This document shows, piece after piece, positions 34,799 to 43,801 of a stretch of DNA of 48,596 bases. The first letter of the stretch is position 1; each line of letters begins with the position of its first letter. The stretch is from Mageeibacillus sp. UBA6976. Its GTDB lineage: Bacteria > Bacillota > Clostridia > Saccharofermentanales > Saccharofermentanaceae. The stretch is from assembly GCA_002450155.1 (NCBI GenBank), contig DJYO01000034.1, positions 1 to 48,596 on the forward strand. The letters are read 5' to 3'. The position numbers and the translations under genes were made by a program. The notes beneath the pieces were generated by a model that was given only the letters and a program-made list of their open reading frames with translations, searched no databases and was not told where the DNA came from.

Positions 34799-35659
34799 AT
34801 GAAGTGGAATTGGAAGAAGGATCTTAGTACGATAGCAGGCATAACCATTGCTTCTGTGGTAATGGCTGTCAATATCAAGTCCTTTGTCAGAACAGGCGGA
34901 CTCTATCCCGGCGGTGCAACCGGTCTTACAATACTCATACAGAGCATATTTAAACTCTACTTTAATATTGAGTTACCCTATACCCTGATCAACATCCTGA
35001 TCAACTCGGTCCCTGTCTACATCGGTTTCCGGTTCATAGGCAGGAAATTCACTATCTACTCGGTCATAACCATAATCCTTACCGGCATACTGACAGACCT
35101 GCTCCCCGGGCTTCAGATAACAGAAGATATCCTGCTGATAAGCATTTTCGGCGGCATCATCAACGGAGCTGCCATAAGTATATGTCTCCTGTCGGGGGCA
35201 ACTACCGGCGGTACGGATTTTATTGGGATATATCTGTCAGATAAGAAGAATGTAGACTCATTCAATATCGTTCTGGCCGTAAATGCAGTGATCCTCCTTA
35301 TGGCAGGCCTGTTATTCGGCTGGGACAAAGCCCTTTATTCCCTTATCTTCCAATATGCTTCGACAACTGTTATCCACGCCCTCTATAGAAAATACCAGCA
35401 GTCCACCCTGTTTATCGTAACTTCAGCACCTAACGAAGTTACCGAAGCGATCTACCGTATAACGGTACACGGCGCCACCATCCTTGAAGGTGAAGGCTCC
35501 TACGATCACTCAGAGCGTAAGGTCATCTATTCAGTTGTATCCAGAGCCGAAGCCTCCAAGGTAATAAGCGAAGTAATGAAGATCGACAGTCATGCCTTCA
35601 TCAACGAGATAGACACACGCAGACTCCAGGGCAATTTCTACCGCAGGCCTGAAGAGTAA
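34799..35659 (+). CDS. YitT-family membrane protein
   Basis: 286 residues. Five or six hydrophobic spans in the first 190 residues with the family motifs GGLYPGGATGLTILIQ and LLSGATTGGTDFIGIYLS, then the soluble C-terminal DUF2179 domain (FIVTSAPNEVTEAIY, RGATILEGEG-like HGATILEGEGSYDH, VVSRAEASKVISEV, SHAFINEID). Function in this family is not settled. It stands alone: 136 bp after the regulator gene and followed by a convergent terminator. The gap 34663-34798 holds a possible -10 TAAAAT near 34760 with a weak -35. SD AGAGG is present. Confidence 0.88.
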   Translation: MKWNWKKDLSTIAGITIASVVMAVNIKSFVRTGGLYPGGATGLTILIQSIFKLYFNIELPYTLINILINSVPVYIGFRFIGRKFTIYSVITIILTGILTDLLPGLQITEDILLISIFGGIINGAAISICLLSGATTGGTDFIGIYLSDKKNVDSFNIVLAVNAVILLMAGLLFGWDKALYSLIFQYASTTVIHALYRKYQQSTLFIVTSAPNEVTEAIYRITVHGATILEGEGSYDHSERKVIYSVVSRAEASKVISEVMKIDSHAFINEIDTRRLQGNFYRRPEE

Positions 35660-35691
35660 GCTTAAATCCTAAATAGCATTACGCACCAAAC

Positions 35692-35728
35692 AATAATGCT
35701 GCCACTTCAATTAAGTGACAGCATTATT
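35692..35728. terminator. bidirectional terminator between convergent genes
   Basis: AATAATGCTG and CAGCATTATT pair around an inner stem CACTT/AAGTG. The A-rich left and T-rich right flanks make it usable from both strands, ending the YitT-type gene (plus) and the ChW protein gene (minus). Confidence 0.75.
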
Positions 35729-35754
35729 AAGTTCAGTATTGATCAGTGCTAAGA

Positions 35755-37935
35755 TCAGTCGCCCCAGATAGGAACATTGGAGAAAGACTTTGTGAAATAG
35801 TTCTTAGTTCCAACAAACCTGGTACCTTCAGGAGCGTATATACCGATCGTTCCATCCATTGTCGTAGCGGAGTTGAATACTGCTCCATGCTGTGCGATCA
35901 AAGTATAGCGAATAATTCCTGTCTGACCGGCTTCAACTTTTTCTTCTATACCACCATAGTAATCATCATTAGCTGCTTCGCTGCCCGGTAAACCGTTACT
36001 GTCACTGGTGTAATCAATTACCGCATCACTCAGGAAGAAAGACAGATCGTATTGAGTGTTATTTACAACCTGAAGTGTAATCGTTATACCACGCTTAGGC
36101 GTTGTTAAATAACTGTATCCAATTAGCTTGATTGTAACGCCGTTCTCTGAAACTATGGTAACCGGGTTAGATAAGGTGTGTGAATACCCGGCCCTGTTAT
36201 CTGTCGGAACTGTAGGCTGAGCCGAGGAAACATAAGTGTTGGTAAAAGATGTATTCATTGTTCTACTGTCTGCAGTTAATGTTACAGACTGCTGAGAGTT
36301 ACTGGGATTAACTGTATGTGTATAACCGGATACATCTCCACCTGACTGGGTTATCGTATAGGTTCCGAGAGGGAGACCTGATATACTCGTACTTTTGTTG
36401 CCATTTACAGTTACGGTCTTGGAGTAAGATGACGGACCTGTAATCTTGTAAGTATAAGACAGCGATGAAGCAGAAGAATATCCATTTGCATAGTTATAGA
36501 TAGTTACTGAGCCTGTAGGAACAGGTGTTGTTGTAGGCTTAGGGGTTGCCGTTGCTGTAGGCTTGGGTGTCGCTGTAGGCCTCGGTGTTGACGTTGCCGT
36601 AGGCTTGGGTGTCGCTGTAGGCCTCGGCGTTGATGTTGCCGTAGGCCTTGGTGTAGCTGTAGGTCTGGGCGTTGCTGTTGCAACGGGTCTAGGTGTCGCA
36701 GTCGCATTGGGCCTGGGTGTTGCAGTTGCAACAGGCCTTGGTGTTGCAGTTGCATTCGGTCTGGGTGTTGATGTTGCATTAGGCCTCGGCGTTGATGTAG
36801 CAGCAGGTCTTGTTGTAGGAGTTGCTGTAGCAGCAGGCCTTGTTGTAGGCCTGGGAGCAGGCGTAGCAGGGGCCTTGGGAGCTGTGCCTGTGGACCAGGT
36901 TGTAGGAGTATTACCTACAACACAAGGATTAGAGATCGCACTTGCGATGCCCGATCTGTTGCCCGGGTTTGATCCGTTCTTGGCAACAAGGACGATCTGG
37001 ATCGCTTCCAGTCTCCTGCCCGTGCCTGAAGTACCGCTCATCTGCCCGTTCTTTGCCCAGCCGAGCCAGCCGAAATCCTGAGCGTGCACTCTGTAGTATA
37101 TATCGTAGTGGTTTGCTATCTCACCTGTAAGGGCGATCTCGATACCCTCAAGGCGGTAGCTCATTCCCTGGGTTCCGCTCATCTCACCTGCGGTAGCCCA
37201 CTTGGTTTCCCAGCCAATATTCTGGATATGCGTATGGTATGTGATGCTTCCTGCGTACTGGGATCCGTCAAGATGGATCTCGATGCCCTCGAGTCTCTTG
37301 GCCTGACCTGTTGTGCCGGATACTGCGCCATTGCTCTTCCAGGCTGATTCCCAACCGTAGTCCTGAACATGGACTCTGTATCTGACAGATGTAGAACCTG
37401 ATCCGATGGGAACAAGTCTTACCTGGACTTCTTCAAGTCTCTTGGACTCACCTGCAGTACCGGCCATTGCGCCGCTGTTGACCCAGCCCTGTGCATCTCC
37501 GTAATCCTGGATGTGCACTCTGTACTGGACCATATAGTGCTTGGCAAGCTCACCCGTAAGCTCCATCTCCAGCCCTTCGAGTCTTAAAGCCTGTCCGTGA
37601 GTACCGGCTTCCTGTCCTGCATTTCTGTAAGTCTGCCAGCCGATGTTCTGAACATGGACACGGTACTTAAGGGTACCTGCATAGCCTGTGTTGTTCTTGA
37701 AATTAATGGTGAGAGACTCTACACGCTTGGACTGTCCTCTTGTTCCGAGAGTCAGTATTCCTGTGTTTGCGTCCCATTTTGCTTTAGTGTCGCCGTAGTC
37801 CTGTACATGGCAGACACCGGATAAAGTGTAGTTGGTTGCAGCCTCAACATCCTGTTTGGGTGCAACGTTGATAAACGTTATGACCATTAGCGCAACCAGC
37901 ATAGCGGACATAAGTTTATAAAGCCTTGTTCTCAT
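35755..37935 (-). CDS. secreted ChW-repeat protein with Thr-Pro-Arg linker
   Basis: 726 residues. Signal peptide: RTRLYKLMSAMLVALMVITF, cut after about residue 32. Six ChW repeats at about 33-325, a Thr-Pro-Arg/Lys linker of about 125 residues (about 352-476), a Cna-B-like beta domain at about 480-575 (ITGPSSYSKTVTVNGNKSTS then ISGLPLGTYTITQSGG), and a C-terminal beta domain of about 140 residues (VTIKLIGYSYLTTPKRGITI then TLQVVNNTQYDLSFFLSD) that resembles small DUF4352-like lipoprotein domains. No membrane anchor or sorting motif, so the ChW cassette probably holds it to the wall glycan. SD AGGAGG precedes the ATG at a spacing of about 10. Confidence 0.82.
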   Translation of the reverse strand: MRTRLYKLMSAMLVALMVITFINVAPKQDVEAATNYTLSGVCHVQDYGDTKAKWDANTGILTLGTRGQSKRVESLTINFKNNTGYAGTLKYRVHVQNIGWQTYRNAGQEAGTHGQALRLEGLEMELTGELAKHYMVQYRVHIQDYGDAQGWVNSGAMAGTAGESKRLEEVQVRLVPIGSGSTSVRYRVHVQDYGWESAWKSNGAVSGTTGQAKRLEGIEIHLDGSQYAGSITYHTHIQNIGWETKWATAGEMSGTQGMSYRLEGIEIALTGEIANHYDIYYRVHAQDFGWLGWAKNGQMSGTSGTGRRLEAIQIVLVAKNGSNPGNRSGIASAISNPCVVGNTPTTWSTGTAPKAPATPAPRPTTRPAATATPTTRPAATSTPRPNATSTPRPNATATPRPVATATPRPNATATPRPVATATPRPTATPRPTATSTPRPTATPKPTATSTPRPTATPKPTATATPKPTTTPVPTGSVTIYNYANGYSSASSLSYTYKITGPSSYSKTVTVNGNKSTSISGLPLGTYTITQSGGDVSGYTHTVNPSNSQQSVTLTADSRTMNTSFTNTYVSSAQPTVPTDNRAGYSHTLSNPVTIVSENGVTIKLIGYSYLTTPKRGITITLQVVNNTQYDLSFFLSDAVIDYTSDSNGLPGSEAANDDYYGGIEEKVEAGQTGIIRYTLIAQHGAVFNSATTMDGTIGIYAPEGTRFVGTKNYFTKSFSNVPIWGD
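36510..36880 (-). repeat. coding minisatellite for a Thr-Pro-Arg/Lys linker
   Basis: About 20 copies of an 18-bp unit, and of 36-bp pairs, coding for variants of TATPRP, NATATPRP and TATPKP. The opposite strand gives a long spurious Gly-Val frame. The near-identical units make slippage-driven length variation likely. A shorter Thr-Pro stretch is found at about 28490-28600 in the large secreted protein. Confidence 0.85.
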
Positions 37936-38006
37936 TACTCGGGGTCCTCCTGGGGAAATTCACAGATAGTTTACACTTTCTTGTAGTGAATTTAAATACC
38001 AAAAGT

Positions 38007-38030
38007 CCTAAATTTATCTTTATATTTAGG
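38007..38030 (-). terminator. weak hairpin downstream of the 38054-46510 glycan operon
   Basis: CCTAAAT and ATTTAGG form a 7-bp stem around a 10-nt loop, followed on the minus strand by ACTTTTGG. AT-rich and marginal, but correctly placed after the last gene of the operon. Confidence 0.4.
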
Positions 38031-38053
38031 CAGGTTGTACAAAAACGTAGATA

Positions 38054-38881
38054 TCACATATGAAGCTTGAGATAGATCCTGCCAAGGAAGCTCATGAGCT
38101 TTCTGATCCTGACTGATCTTTCCACATCTCTTTTGCTAAGGCCTAAGTGAGGTGCAGCCTTTTCGGCCAGGTGTCTGTGCTCTGCTATGTAGGCCTTGCC
38201 CTCCTCCCCCTTAAAGACCTTGGAGGTGTTGGAGCCGGATCTGAGCCTGAAGAAATTAAGCGGCTCGTGAATTATGTAGACATCCCCCTCTATTGCAAGC
38301 CTTGCGAAGAACTCGTAGTCCAAAATGTACTTAAAGCCGGTATCGAAGCCTTCACGCCTTGTCTTCGTGTCAGCCCTGAAGGTATTTGCCAGAGGTGCGC
38401 CGAGATAGTCCCTGCTAAAGAGGGAATATCTTACGATCTCCTTGCCGGATACCTTGCCCTTCTTTTTGTATCTTAAGTATCTGCCCCTTACCTTGCCCTC
38501 ACTGTTTACAAAGGCTGTATCAGATTCAACGGACAGGATGTCCGGATCTTGTTCCAGTATCTCTACTTCTCTTTTTATGAGATCTTTGTCTATAAGGTCG
38601 TCTGCGCAGAGGAGCTTGATGTATTTGCCGGTGCAAAGCCCCAGGGCTTTGTTCCAGTTACCGGACATCCCAAGGTTATTATCGTTTCTTTGCCTTACCA
38701 GGGTAATGCCGGGCAGCACTTCTATAGCAGATATTATGTCCCAGGATGAGTCCCGGGAATCGTCGTCCGTTATGACCAGCTCTATGGGGCGGTAGGACTG
38801 CTCCAATACAGAATCTACCGTCTCCTTCAAGGTAGCACCGTTGTTATATACAGGGATAGCAACAGATACCAGAGGATTCAC
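38054..38881 (-). CDS. glycosyltransferase, GT2
   Basis: 275 residues, GT-A fold: VSVAIPVYNNGATLKETVDS, ELVITDDDSRDSSW and YIKLLCADDLIDKDLIKRE with the metal-site acids, then LDYEFFARLAIEG. Starts with GTG in a GTGA overlap with the DUF2304 gene, showing translational coupling; it is the last gene of the operon. It acts at the inner face of the membrane, on an unknown glycan. No membrane span is evident apart from a mildly hydrophobic C-terminus. Confidence 0.85.
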   Translation of the reverse strand: MNPLVSVAIPVYNNGATLKETVDSVLEQSYRPIELVITDDDSRDSSWDIISAIEVLPGITLVRQRNDNNLGMSGNWNKALGLCTGKYIKLLCADDLIDKDLIKREVEILEQDPDILSVESDTAFVNSEGKVRGRYLRYKKKGKVSGKEIVRYSLFSRDYLGAPLANTFRADTKTRREGFDTGFKYILDYEFFARLAIEGDVYIIHEPLNFFRLRSGSNTSKVFKGEEGKAYIAEHRHLAEKAAPHLGLSKRDVERSVRIRKLMSFLGRIYLKLHM

Positions 38882-39237
38882 TTATCTTCCCTGCCCCGGT
38901 CTTCTATCTCTTTGCGCAGGAGAGCCATCTCCTGTGTAAGCCTTGTTACCCTGCCTGACATTCTGGACAGTGCCACCGACAATGCGAAGATAACAAACCC
39001 CATGTAGAGGAATCCTACAAAGAAGACCATGTTCACCGGGGAGAAGATGCCTATCGCATTGGAAAGAGCGGTCATGAGCCCGGGGAAGATATCCAGTATG
39101 AGAATGCCCACCGACACCAGGAACCAGGCCAGGGTGTATTTGGGCTGGATAAACTTCTTCACGGTCATGACAAACAGGATGCCGACAAAGACAAGCACCA
39201 TCACTGCGATTATTATCTGGATCTTAAGCGTCATCAT
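38878..39237 (-). CDS. DUF2304 small membrane protein
   Basis: 119 residues with three hydrophobic spans (about 4-24, 34-55, 62-88) and a basic, heptad-like cytoplasmic tail (RMSGRVTRLTQEMALLRKEI) that may form a coiled coil. DUF2304 proteins are usually encoded next to DPM1-type GT2 enzymes, as here (a 14-base overlap with the gene at 39224-39931), and probably anchor the transferase at the membrane. The true start may be the second methionine. Confidence 0.8.
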   Translation of the reverse strand: MMTLKIQIIIAVMVLVFVGILFVMTVKKFIQPKYTLAWFLVSVGILILDIFPGLMTALSNAIGIFSPVNMVFFVGFLYMGFVIFALSVALSRMSGRVTRLTQEMALLRKEIEDRGREDK

Positions 39238-39931
39238 GTGATCTAACCCCCTCGAGGATCAGGGCGAATGTCACCTTGATCATGTAATAGGCTCCCTTGA
39301 GCAGATGTATTGAGGATCTGCCGCCCTGCCTGGCCTTCATTATAACAGGGACTTCAACTACTTTAAGCTTGCTCTTAAGTGCCATAAGGCAGCTCTCAGG
39401 CTCGGGAAAATCCCGGGGATAGTCCTTGGCCCAGAGCTCCATGGTCCTGCGATTTATCATGCGCATGCCTGAAGTAGGGTCAGTTATCTCCTTGCCGCCA
39501 AGGAGCCTTATGAGCCATGTAAAATACCTGATCCCGCCTCTTCGCAGAGATGTGGACTGGAAACCTTCTTTATCTATAAAGCGCGATCCGATACAGATAT
39601 CGGCTTTCTTTTCGATAAGAGCCTTCTCCAGGATTTCTAAGTATTCCGGGTCATGCTGACCGTCGCCATCCACCTGCACTGCCAGATCGTAATCGTTCCT
39701 TACGCCGTAGATATAACCTGCCTGGACTGCGCCTCCGATGCCAAGGTTAACCGGCAGGTTTATGGCAGGAATACTATTTGCTGCAAGGATATCCCCGGTA
39801 TTGTCGCTTGAGTGATCGTTTACAACAATGATGTCAAAAGAGGGCGCCTTGCTCCTTATAGCGTCTACTGTCGCCTTGATGGCTTCGCCCTCATTATAGG
39901 CGGGGATTATCACAAGTTTACGAAGACTCAT
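39224..39931 (-). CDS. polyprenyl-phosphate glycosyltransferase (DPM1-like GT2)
   Basis: About 235 residues from ATG 39931, placed where KLVIIPAYNEGEAIKATVDA begins; an in-frame ATG at 39976 would lie inside the upstream gene. Motifs DIIVVNDHSSDNT, LAVQVDGDGQHDPEYL (metal site) and GSRFIDKEGF are those of dolichol/polyprenol-phosphate mannose synthase relatives. It would load a sugar onto undecaprenyl phosphate for use outside the cell by a GT-C enzyme, possibly the DUF2142 protein encoded just upstream. Four bases separate the two genes. Confidence 0.87.
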   Translation of the reverse strand: MSLRKLVIIPAYNEGEAIKATVDAIRSKAPSFDIIVVNDHSSDNTGDILAANSIPAINLPVNLGIGGAVQAGYIYGVRNDYDLAVQVDGDGQHDPEYLEILEKALIEKKADICIGSRFIDKEGFQSTSLRRGGIRYFTWLIRLLGGKEITDPTSGMRMINRRTMELWAKDYPRDFPEPESCLMALKSKLKVVEVPVIMKARQGGRSSIHLLKGAYYMIKVTFALILEGVRSHDDA

Positions 39932-39935
39932 AAGA

Positions 39936-42515
39936 TCACCAGAACCCCGGCAGGATAAGTATTGAGCATATGGCAAAGGCGATCTCTGCCACTTCGCATA
40001 TGCTTATTGCCAATATAAAGCTGTTGTCATTTGTATCCTTGAATACCAGTCTCTTGCTCCTGGTAAGAACCAGGATCAGGGGCAGGAATGGAATAAAATA
40101 TCTTCCCTGTATGCCCAGAAGGATAGATGAATCCGTAGGAGTGGAAGCGAAGAGCATGGAAGCAAAGATAAGTGCAAAACCGATGAGGCAGACAGAGGCA
40201 AGATAGATCCTTGATCCCCTGCTAAGCCCCTTGCCGAGGGAGTCTTTGCGCATGGCAGCAAGCAGCAGGATGATTATAAATGCAAACATTACGATGCCGG
40301 GTACATAGACAGAAAGCCCCAGCCTTCCTCCGATAAAGCTCTGGAGATACACCTCGCCCTTGGCGCTCAAGGTCCTTGCGATAAGAGCCAGGAACCCGCT
40401 CTTATGCCTGAGCAGATAACCTGCGGTATAAACATTGGTAAGGCCGCCCACCATTCCGCTGTGGCTGGAGGTGGATCTCATGGTCTTTGTTATAACGGGG
40501 ATAAGCTTTATCAAGGCAGCAAGAGCTACCGGCAAACAGAGTCCCAGGATCGCGCCTGCCTTAAGGAGCTTGCCCTTGGGTCTCTTTTCGAAGCTGAATT
40601 CAATGAGCACAATAAGGCCCAGGAGCGGTATATATACTCCGCCCTTGCAGAGACTGAGCACTACGGCTGATGCAAGGGTAACAGTCCAGTCCAATACCGA
40701 CCTTCTGTCAGGCTTTGCTATAAGGAACAACGAATATGCGGTAAAGATAAATGCCATAGCGATTATAAAGCCGTCGTAGGAAGTGGATGCTATCTCCTGC
40801 AATGACATGGGGATAAGCGCGCAGCAGGCCATCGCCGCCTTGGCAAAAGGCATCTTGCGTATAGCTACGTAAATGAGCAGTGTAACGGCAATAAGTGTCA
40901 TAAGTCTTGCAAAGAGCATTGTAGTAACGCCGTTAAGCCCCATAAGCCTTGCAATTGTAATTCCTATGGCTCCCGGCAGATAGCAGACAACAGGAGCGTT
41001 GGTCACCCTGCCGGTATTGCCGTATACCGGGGTATATTCAGTCTCCTCTGTCTTCTGCATAAGACCATAGTATATATCGTTATACTTAGCTGCCCTCACC
41101 TCTGCAGTGGGAGCCTCCGAGCTGTCCTGCTCCGTCACTCTCTTAAGGATGCGGCTCGGCTGCTCAATATCCTCGATACCCATAATGGAATTAGACATCG
41201 CGTAGCAGTTATTCATGTGATATCTCTCGTCAGGCACGCAGATACTGGGGATGAGTATGCTCATTACAAAGCCGAGGACAAGAGCTGCGATAAGATAAGT
41301 CGCGGCAGTACCTATAGGTCTTATGTTGTTTATCAGATAGAGTGTATCAGCCAGGAGCATGGATATTACAAGCATTGTAAGGAGCAGGTTTATAACATTT
41401 CTCCTGTTAGTAAAATCGTATGCCCTTATACGGATATCCTGACCTTGCTGAGTGAGGCTCAGTGTACAAGTCCCATCTCCGTCAAGAGACCTGCTCATTG
41501 CCTTAAGGTTCAGCTCTAATACCAGATGCTCTTTAAGACCCGTTTCTTCGATCCTGGTTAAGTTATCAAGTCCTTCAAATCTGCTCCCGGCAGTTATAAG
41601 GTCCTTGGGGCTTACTGTCCCTTCATCTAATGTCCTTCCGGAAAGGTTATCCTTTATCTCGTAACTTATATCAGTACTTCTGTCTAGATCAGGGCTTAAT
41701 AGCATTATTACCGAATTGCGCATCGTGATCCCTGAGGTAGAACTTACTTCTTCACAGTCACAAAGAGCCGCTGCAAATTCATTCTCCTTCTCCTGTATAT
41801 ACCTTCCGGAATCTGAATAAACGAGTACAAAGACCATGGCAAAGACAAGATTAAGGATAACCATGCCTGTTACTATCTTCTTTAAAGAAGACTTTGCGAT
41901 CCTTGGCGGGTTGTCCTTCTCCCCATTGGTAAGGGGCATCTTCCTTACAAAGTAAAGGTAAGCTGCAAAACCCAGTATAAGGAGCGAAGCTATGTAGTAA
42001 ATGACAGGTCTTACGATATCTCTCAGATCGTCTCTGTGTACGCTGGCAAGATAGAGCTCCCCGTCTGAAAGAGATACCGTTACCGGGTGCTCTCTTGTTA
42101 TGTTTATGCATCTTGCTTCGATATGCCAGGTGGTGTCCTCGTCAGCGTGATATGTAAATGGGATAAATACTCTCGCATCATCGTACTGATGGTCTCTTAA
42201 TGGATAGTCGTAGCAGAGCATCTCGGTGCCTGTCTCAGAATCCCTTACGATAAAGCGGATAGCTTCATCCCCGCTATAAGCACCATTGCAGTTAAACCCG
42301 CCCATGGTAATGCCGCATATATCCCCAAGGAAAGTTATGTCCCCCTCGGCCTTGCGGAACTTAAAGAGATCCACCTCCTCAGTAGGTCCTTCGGAGTTAA
42401 AGGTATAGGCATAGGTATGGTAACCGGACGTCCTGATGCCAACAATAAAGCAGGCCGTGATAACCAGGGCCGCAAGGATAAATACTATCAGGACTGTCTT
42501 ACGCTCTTTATTCAT
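39936..42515 (-). CDS. DUF2142-type integral membrane protein (putative GT-C)
   Basis: 859 residues. A first span at about 10-30, an extracytoplasmic beta-rich domain (about 35-165), a second span near 170-190, another outer domain (about 235-370), then about ten spans. The family-type motif ICVPDERYHMNNCYAM at about 425 faces outward and has the acidic pair expected of GT-C glycosyltransferases using polyprenyl-linked sugars. It follows a GT2 gene and precedes the DPM1-like enzyme, which fits donor synthesis and use in one operon. Family assignment is fairly secure; activity is inferred. Confidence 0.75.
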   Translation of the reverse strand: MNKERKTVLIVFILAALVITACFIVGIRTSGYHTYAYTFNSEGPTEEVDLFKFRKAEGDITFLGDICGITMGGFNCNGAYSGDEAIRFIVRDSETGTEMLCYDYPLRDHQYDDARVFIPFTYHADEDTTWHIEARCINITREHPVTVSLSDGELYLASVHRDDLRDIVRPVIYYIASLLILGFAAYLYFVRKMPLTNGEKDNPPRIAKSSLKKIVTGMVILNLVFAMVFVLVYSDSGRYIQEKENEFAAALCDCEEVSSTSGITMRNSVIMLLSPDLDRSTDISYEIKDNLSGRTLDEGTVSPKDLITAGSRFEGLDNLTRIEETGLKEHLVLELNLKAMSRSLDGDGTCTLSLTQQGQDIRIRAYDFTNRRNVINLLLTMLVISMLLADTLYLINNIRPIGTAATYLIAALVLGFVMSILIPSICVPDERYHMNNCYAMSNSIMGIEDIEQPSRILKRVTEQDSSEAPTAEVRAAKYNDIYYGLMQKTEETEYTPVYGNTGRVTNAPVVCYLPGAIGITIARLMGLNGVTTMLFARLMTLIAVTLLIYVAIRKMPFAKAAMACCALIPMSLQEIASTSYDGFIIAMAFIFTAYSLFLIAKPDRRSVLDWTVTLASAVVLSLCKGGVYIPLLGLIVLIEFSFEKRPKGKLLKAGAILGLCLPVALAALIKLIPVITKTMRSTSSHSGMVGGLTNVYTAGYLLRHKSGFLALIARTLSAKGEVYLQSFIGGRLGLSVYVPGIVMFAFIIILLLAAMRKDSLGKGLSRGSRIYLASVCLIGFALIFASMLFASTPTDSSILLGIQGRYFIPFLPLILVLTRSKRLVFKDTNDNSFILAISICEVAEIAFAICSILILPGFW

Positions 42516-42543
42516 ATATTTATAAAATAGTATTTTAAACGCA

Positions 42544-43515
42544 TCACCTTAGCATGTAAAGGAATTTGAGCAGGAGCCCCATTCTCTTAAGTGCCATAGC
42601 TGTCCTAACCGTGGCTCTTATCTTAAATGTCTCGCCTTTGGGGTTAGTTATCTTAAGCCCGAAGATGCGTTCATAGCCTGTAAGATTAGTATCAAGCCAT
42701 GCGATAAGCCTGTCATAAGTATCCTTTATCTCTTCTTTTGCTGATCCCTTGCAGGTAAACATCAAATACCAGACTGCGTGTTTAAGCAGCATATAGTCTG
42801 TGTAGACGCTCCTGCTGTCCGGATCCATATCCCTCAGGGAATTATCCAATACCATTAATAGGTCTTCTGTCCTGTTATCAGCAAGACGGCTCATGTTGGA
42901 GTGGGATTCAGACTTGGGATCTATCTTCCACACATAGCCTGACTGCTTTATTGCGGTAACTTTCCTGCCATGTGTCAAAGCCACATAATTAAAGTAGAAA
43001 TCCTCACTGACTCTGGTATCCATAAATCTTATATGGTTATCTTCGATAAGACTTCTGAGATATATCCTGCCCCAGGGCGCCGTATTGCGGTATATGGCAT
43101 ATGGGCCTGACGGGTCAAGGTCTCTGCTTTTATAATGCACTCCGTCTGCGGTCTGTCTGGTGCCGCCTATGACAATATCAGCATTCAAGCTCTCTATAGC
43201 ATTAACAAGGCCCGATATATAATCAGCAGGGATAAGATCGTCCTGATCCATAAAGACTATGTATTTGCCGCTTGCCTCGTCAAGCCCCCTGTTCCTGGCA
43301 GAGCTAATGCCGCCGTTAGTTTTGGCGATGACCTTAGCATTAAGGTCTTTTGTAAGTTCCTTAAGAAGGTCGTAGGATCCGTCAGAAGAGCCGTCATCCA
43401 CAGCGATAAATTCGATGTTGGAGTAATCCTGACAGGATATAGCCTGCACGGCATCTGCAAGATACCGCACCCCGTTATAGACAGGCATTATCAATGATAC
43501 AAGACAATCTGACAT
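42544..43515 (-). CDS. glycosyltransferase, GT2
   Basis: 323 residues. SLIMPVYNGVRYLADAVQAI, FIAVDDGSSDGSYDLLKEL, NGGISSARNRGLDEASGKYI, VFMDQDDLIPADYI and later EDFYFNYVALTHG are hallmarks of the capsule/EpsJ-like GT2 group. The C-terminal 70 residues are basic. It lies 286 bp after the LTA-synthase-like gene, the gap being filled mainly by the 74-bp triplicated repeat, and 28 bp before the DUF2142 gene. Specificity unknown. Confidence 0.87.
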   Translation of the reverse strand: MSDCLVSLIMPVYNGVRYLADAVQAISCQDYSNIEFIAVDDGSSDGSYDLLKELTKDLNAKVIAKTNGGISSARNRGLDEASGKYIVFMDQDDLIPADYISGLVNAIESLNADIVIGGTRQTADGVHYKSRDLDPSGPYAIYRNTAPWGRIYLRSLIEDNHIRFMDTRVSEDFYFNYVALTHGRKVTAIKQSGYVWKIDPKSESHSNMSRLADNRTEDLLMVLDNSLRDMDPDSRSVYTDYMLLKHAVWYLMFTCKGSAKEEIKDTYDRLIAWLDTNLTGYERIFGLKITNPKGETFKIRATVRTAMALKRMGLLLKFLYMLR

Positions 43516-43584
43516 ATGCAGATTATAACAAATAAAGTTCCTCTTAACTCTAAGGATTTCCCAAATGGCGATAACCCTGACAGA

Positions 43585-43791
43585 TTCGCTGACATGTTCG
43601 CTATAACAGCGAACTCCTTAGCGAACCTTATACATTGTTGTAGCAATGACGGGTGATGTTCGCTGACATGTTCGCTATAACAGCGAACTCCTTAGCGAAC
43701 TTTATACATTGTTGTAGCAATGACGGGTGATGTTCGCTGACATGTTCGCTATAACAGCGAACTCCTTAGCGAACTTTATATATTGTTGTAG
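43585..43791. repeat. three tandem 74-bp repeats with nested palindromes
   Basis: Units begin at 43585, 43659 and 43733; the first two are 74 bp, the third is cut after about 59 bp. They differ at very few positions. Each unit contains TTCGCT-GACAT-GTTCGCT-ATAAC-AGCGAAC-TCCTT-AGCGAA, a hairpin with two 6-7-bp helices split by a symmetric 5-nt internal loop, then a second small stem CATTG...CAATG. Spacers are part of the unit, so this is not a CRISPR array. The short flanks 43516-43584 and 43792-43801 show nothing else. Confidence 0.9.
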
Positions 43792-43801
43792 TGTTTCGCC
43801 C

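Noticed and set aside
36563..37081. 172-residue Gly-Val-rich frame on the plus strand
   Set aside because: It is the antisense image of the Thr-Pro-Arg minisatellite and has no ribosome site.
37597..37824. Plus-strand frames over the ChW repeats of the 35755-37935 gene
   Set aside because: Antisense shadows of a highly repetitive coding region; the same occurs in the other two ChW genes.
39932..39976. Upstream start for the DPM1-like gene at 39976
   Set aside because: It would lie inside the DUF2142 gene and adds 15 residues without family similarity.
43585..43791. CRISPR array
   Set aside because: The copies are tandem with identical spacing sequence; there are no variable spacers and no cas genes.
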